Below, one piece after another: positions 62,001-64,000 of a stretch of DNA of 64,000 nucleotides; the stretch's first letter is position 1; every line of letters begins with the position of its first letter. Location: contig SMMW01000559.1 of assembly GCA_004794655.1 (NCBI GenBank), forward strand, positions 248,001-312,000. Direction: 5' to 3'. The DNA comes from Marisa cornuarietis (taxonomy: Eukaryota; Mollusca; Gastropoda; Architaenioglossa; Ampullariidae). Position numbers and translations under genes: made by a program. Below the pieces are notes generated by a model. It saw only the letters and a list, made by a program, of their open reading frames with translations, had not been told where the DNA came from and did not search any database.

Positions 62001-63625
62001 AGTTTTAAACTGATTATGGAAAGGCTTTAGCATTACAGGAATGGACAGTTCTTTTTATAGTGTTAATTTTTTTTTTTTCCATAAGACAAGAGAGATAAAA
62101 TGCGAAGGAGTAGCAGTCAATGATGCCAAGAGGTGCAATTGATGACTCAAGCTGCTGTCTCTTTTGTTATGTCGGTAGATCATACGCACTTTTGCCACAC
62201 TCAGGATGGTGGATCGACGCATTTTGCGTACACTGCGAGAGCGTGAAAAGCTGGAAGGACCTCTTGGCAGGTAAAGTGCTGTTCTTACTGCCCTATTTTC
62301 CATGTAGTATTCTCTGATAGTAATTACTCCCAAGCACCTCTCATTATTAATTTCAACTTGAGTTTGAAATCAAACAGCCCAGACACCCCCTTCTTTCTCT
62401 AATTTAATACTCAGCTTTTGTGTGGAGTCTGTCAAATGTTGTGTTGCTCAATGTGTTATGCAGTCATGTGTGCTTGCATGTGAGAGTTTGTGGATATGTA
62501 TTTAACACATGCATGCAATGTGTATGTGTACCTGCCTACTTAGTTGTCTTTAACAAGCTCCATTCACTTGCTTAATAAATGAAGTGTGGAATCTAGGAGT
62601 GTGAAAGATTGATCTTGCTAAATAGCTGCTTTATATATGTGTTAGTTGCAAGAAACCCAGACAGTAACTCAGTGAAGACACACCTTTTGAATAATATACA
62701 ACTTCACACTACTAGGCTTTTAGAAATCAAGAATGGGGTTTAAACAATAGTTACTGTAGCTAACATAGGGGTGCCCATCAATTATGAGAAGTTTTTGTTT
62801 GAAAATTTTCTCTTTATATAAAACTATTTTCTTTATTCAGCATACTAGTAGGAGTGCATGACGGTTATGGCTTTTAAAAAAATTAATTTTAATTTTAAAT
62901 GTTCATGGTCTTAGTAGCATTTACAGCTGTCATTAACATTGTAATTGTTTTAGTAACAGGAGTAGGAGGAGGGTGTGCTGGAGTATTGTAGTGCTTACAA
63001 CAGTAAAGTAAACCTTATAATACATGTAACAGTGTAGTGCTCACAATGCTATTGTAAACCTTGAAATACATGTAACAGTGTAGTGCTCACAATGCTATTG
63101 TAAACCTTGTAATACATGTAACAGTGTAGTGCTCACAATGCTATTGTAAACCTTGTAATACATGTAACAGTGTAGTGCTCTCAACACTATAGTAAACCTT
63201 GTAAGACATGTAAGTGATCAGCTTTAGTACACTAAAGATCTGTGTGAAGCATCTAACACTGAGTGCAATAAATTAGTGACAAATGTATACAACCATGCAG
63301 GTATTGAAACTAGATATGTTTACCTTTCAACTAATCATTTTACAGAATTGACACTGCTGCTTTTGTTTCAAGGTTGACACACCATGTTGCTAAGGTTTGA
63401 TTTAACATTTTGTGTGAACCAGTGTTAATCCAGCATGTTTGAATAATTCCTTTGGCATGTGTTTATCCCCCCCCCCTCTATTGCCTCCTGCTGACACTTT
63501 TTTATTTTTTTCCCTGTACTACTGCTTTAACCCTCAGCAGACCATTTTCTTTGCTGCATTCCCTTGTGGTTTCCCCCTTTCCCTGCTGCTTTAGACCATG
63601 GGTCTATGTGCGTCAACAAGAGTAG
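47005..63625 (+). CDS. HEATR4: HEAT-repeat protein, HEATR4-like, 25 exons
   Basis: Exons: 47005-47112, 47517-47663, 48707-48859, 49491-49587, 49957-50048, 50446-50749, 51161-51307, 51537-51604, 52601-52739, 53047-53090, 53505-53663, 54306-54526, 55976-56147, 56250-56348, 56573-56632, 56982-57099, 57543-57664, 58114-58299, 58664-58793, 59089-59171, 60696-60769, 61410-61461, 61744-61830, 62179-62270, 63595-63625. They total 2985 nt (994 residues), all GT-AG and phase-consistent, with an in-frame TGA upstream at 46984. Residues 1-140 are Lys/Glu-rich and coiled-coil-like. About 200-300 is acidic and probably disordered, and about 434-486 is a Pro/Arg/Thr-rich linker. About 670-985 are HEAT repeats, shown by VRYEAAKSLVLLG, EVRLSAAKALTALG, NLRAEAVVSVGTLG and YVRLMIIRTFATL. 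HEAT repeats form alpha-solenoid binding scaffolds. The HEATR4 name comes from length and layout without a search; another HEAT family is possible. The last exon and the exon-14 acceptor are the weakest calls. Confidence 0.85.
47715..48504. mobile_element. pogo/Tigger-type MITE, 790 bp
   Basis: Terminal inverted repeats are identical for at least 25 bp, starting CAGTCGGACCTCGCTAAGTC at both ends. TA dinucleotides at 47713-47714 and 48505-48506 mark the target site. The TIR style and TA target fit the pogo/Tigger branch of Tc1/mariner. No DDE transposase frame is present inside; the largest open frame is 60 codons. It is therefore non-autonomous. It lies in intron 2 of the HEAT gene and its perfect ends suggest a fairly recent insertion. 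Confidence 0.92.
52757..52804. repeat. (GT)n microsatellite in intron 9
   Basis: Interrupted GT tract beginning 17 bases after the exon-9 splice donor at 52740, continuing into a GA-rich stretch. Confidence 0.95.
53445..53471. repeat. (CA)n microsatellite in intron 10
   Basis: Short CA tract with one interruption, about 35 bases upstream of the exon-11 acceptor. Confidence 0.9.
59172..59281. repeat. 40-bp tandem array, left part
   Basis: Two full 40-bp units of the pattern 'gtatcacatgccatcatgg' then 'tatcctgaattttcatgttta' are preceded by a partial unit ('tatcttgaactgtcatgttt'). That partial unit begins within the splice donor of exon 20 (|gtgagtatc at 59172). The array is cut by a solo LTR and resumes at 60290. 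Confidence 0.9.
59282..60289 (+). mobile_element. Solo LTR of a retrotransposon, about 1,008 bp
   Basis: The segment interrupts the 40-bp array and is bounded by TGTAG...CTACA, the canonical inverted TG/CA ends of LTRs. The host sequence on either side reads TTAT and GTAT, consistent with a 4-bp target duplication with one later mutation. Inside are a TATA box TATAAATA at 59421 and a polyadenylation signal AATAAA at 59773, in that order, defining plus orientation. A 96-bp direct duplication lies at 59494-59677, between these signals. No gag-pol coding flanks it, so the internal part was lost by LTR-LTR recombination. Family (Ty3/gypsy or Bel/Pao) cannot be decided. Confidence 0.8.
59494..59677. 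repeat. 96-bp tandem duplication inside the LTR
   Basis: Two copies begin 'aaaccacc' at 59494 and 59590 and share 'gagagaagt.ccattttgccacaa' and 'tggaaag...ctca'. Similarity is about 70-75 percent by eye. Confidence 0.75.
60290..60405. repeat. 40-bp tandem array, right part
   Basis: Continuation of the array at 59172-59281 after the LTR. There are about three more units with the 'cacatgccatcatggta' and 'ctgaattttcatg' words, the second shortened by a few bases. Confidence 0.9.
60448..60530. repeat. (GT)n and (GCAT)n compound microsatellite
   Basis: Two GT tracts separated by 'attatggat', followed by four to five GCAT units, in intron 20 of the HEAT gene. Confidence 0.95.
62985..63212. repeat. 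46-bp tandem array in the last intron
   Basis: 'tacatgtaacagtgtagtgc' recurs at 63021, 63067, 63113 and 63159, an exact 46-bp period, with diverged partial copies at each edge. The middle copies are almost identical. Confidence 0.95.
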
Positions 63626-63692
63626 ACAACCTACACTCCTTGTCTCCTGCATTCCTCGTCTTCACAGCCATTGTATTGCTGTTACTGCCACC

Positions 63693-63698
63693 AATAAA
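63693..63698 (+). terminator. Candidate polyadenylation signal of the HEAT gene
   Basis: AATAAA lies 68 bases after the proposed TAG stop at 63623-63625. It is followed about 20-25 bases later by a T/G-rich stretch (tatatgtgttgttatgt). It supports 63595-63625 as the terminal coding exon, but the hexamer is common in AT-rich DNA. Confidence 0.5.
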
Positions 63699-64000
63699 CT
63701 TACAACTATATGTGTTGTTATGTAAAGCACTTGAGCCTGCCTCGATGGTGATGGATGTCACTAAAGAAATTTCCAAGCAACATTCTGCATTCAAATTGCT
63801 AGACTGTGGTTGCTTTTGTAGCTTGCACACTTTTCCCTTTGTTTCTTTATGTTTCTTTCTTTCCTCTTAGTCTCTCATTCTATTTTTACCATTTGATCAG
63901 CGCTGTTTAATAAGAAAACCCTGGGGTACCAGTGATAGTGAGGAGTGATTGACATTACTCCAGAAGTTTCTTGCTAGAGTTTGTGCAGGTAATAAGTTCT
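63699..64000. other. Downstream flank, no gene seen
   Basis: The end of the window shows no further exon compatible with the HEAT gene. The open frame at 63598-63870 overlaps the proposed terminal exon in another frame and has no recognisable family. Confidence 0.45.

Overview
The window is AT-rich nuclear DNA from an animal. It has GT-AG introns, many short coding exons, tRNA-derived SINE-like repeats, DNA-transposon remnants and many (CA/GT)n microsatellites. Repeat character and the two protein-coding genes suit a lophotrochozoan, most likely a mollusc and possibly a gastropod. That taxonomic guess rests on general resemblance, not on a diagnostic marker.

Positions 1 to about 43,500 form a gene-poor stretch in which I can support no complete protein-coding gene. 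It holds a 44-bp minisatellite array (2.3-2.8 kb), a 41-bp repeat array (16.5 kb), a promoter-like GC-rich block with a possible first exon (15.8-16.2 kb), and a degenerate SINE (26.1 kb). Further on are an internally inverted, dead mariner element (30.07-30.64 kb), a tRNA-like SINE head (33.4 kb), a decayed ~57-bp repeat (34.5 kb), a 178-bp hAT-type MITE with a perfect 8-bp target duplication (41.1 kb), and a decayed pogo/Tigger-type element (41.4-41.9 kb).

Positions 43.5-46.5 kb carry, on the minus strand, a complete ribosomal protein S15a gene (RPS15A). It has four coding exons giving 130 residues, plus a non-coding first exon that begins in a pyrimidine-rich, 5'TOP-like stretch. Its promoter contains two ETS-type ACTTCCGGT sites carried on a 25-bp tandem duplication.

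From 47.0 kb to 63.6 kb the plus strand carries a HEAT-repeat protein gene that I assemble as 25 exons (994 codons). All junctions are phase-compatible and the product is HEATR4-like. The two genes are head-to-head, with about 0.5 kb between the RPS15A transcription start and the HEAT-gene start codon. The introns of the HEAT gene have absorbed much repeat DNA: a 790-bp pogo-like MITE fills most of intron 2, intron 20 has a 40-bp tandem array split by a ~1-kb solo LTR, and the last intron has a 46-bp array.
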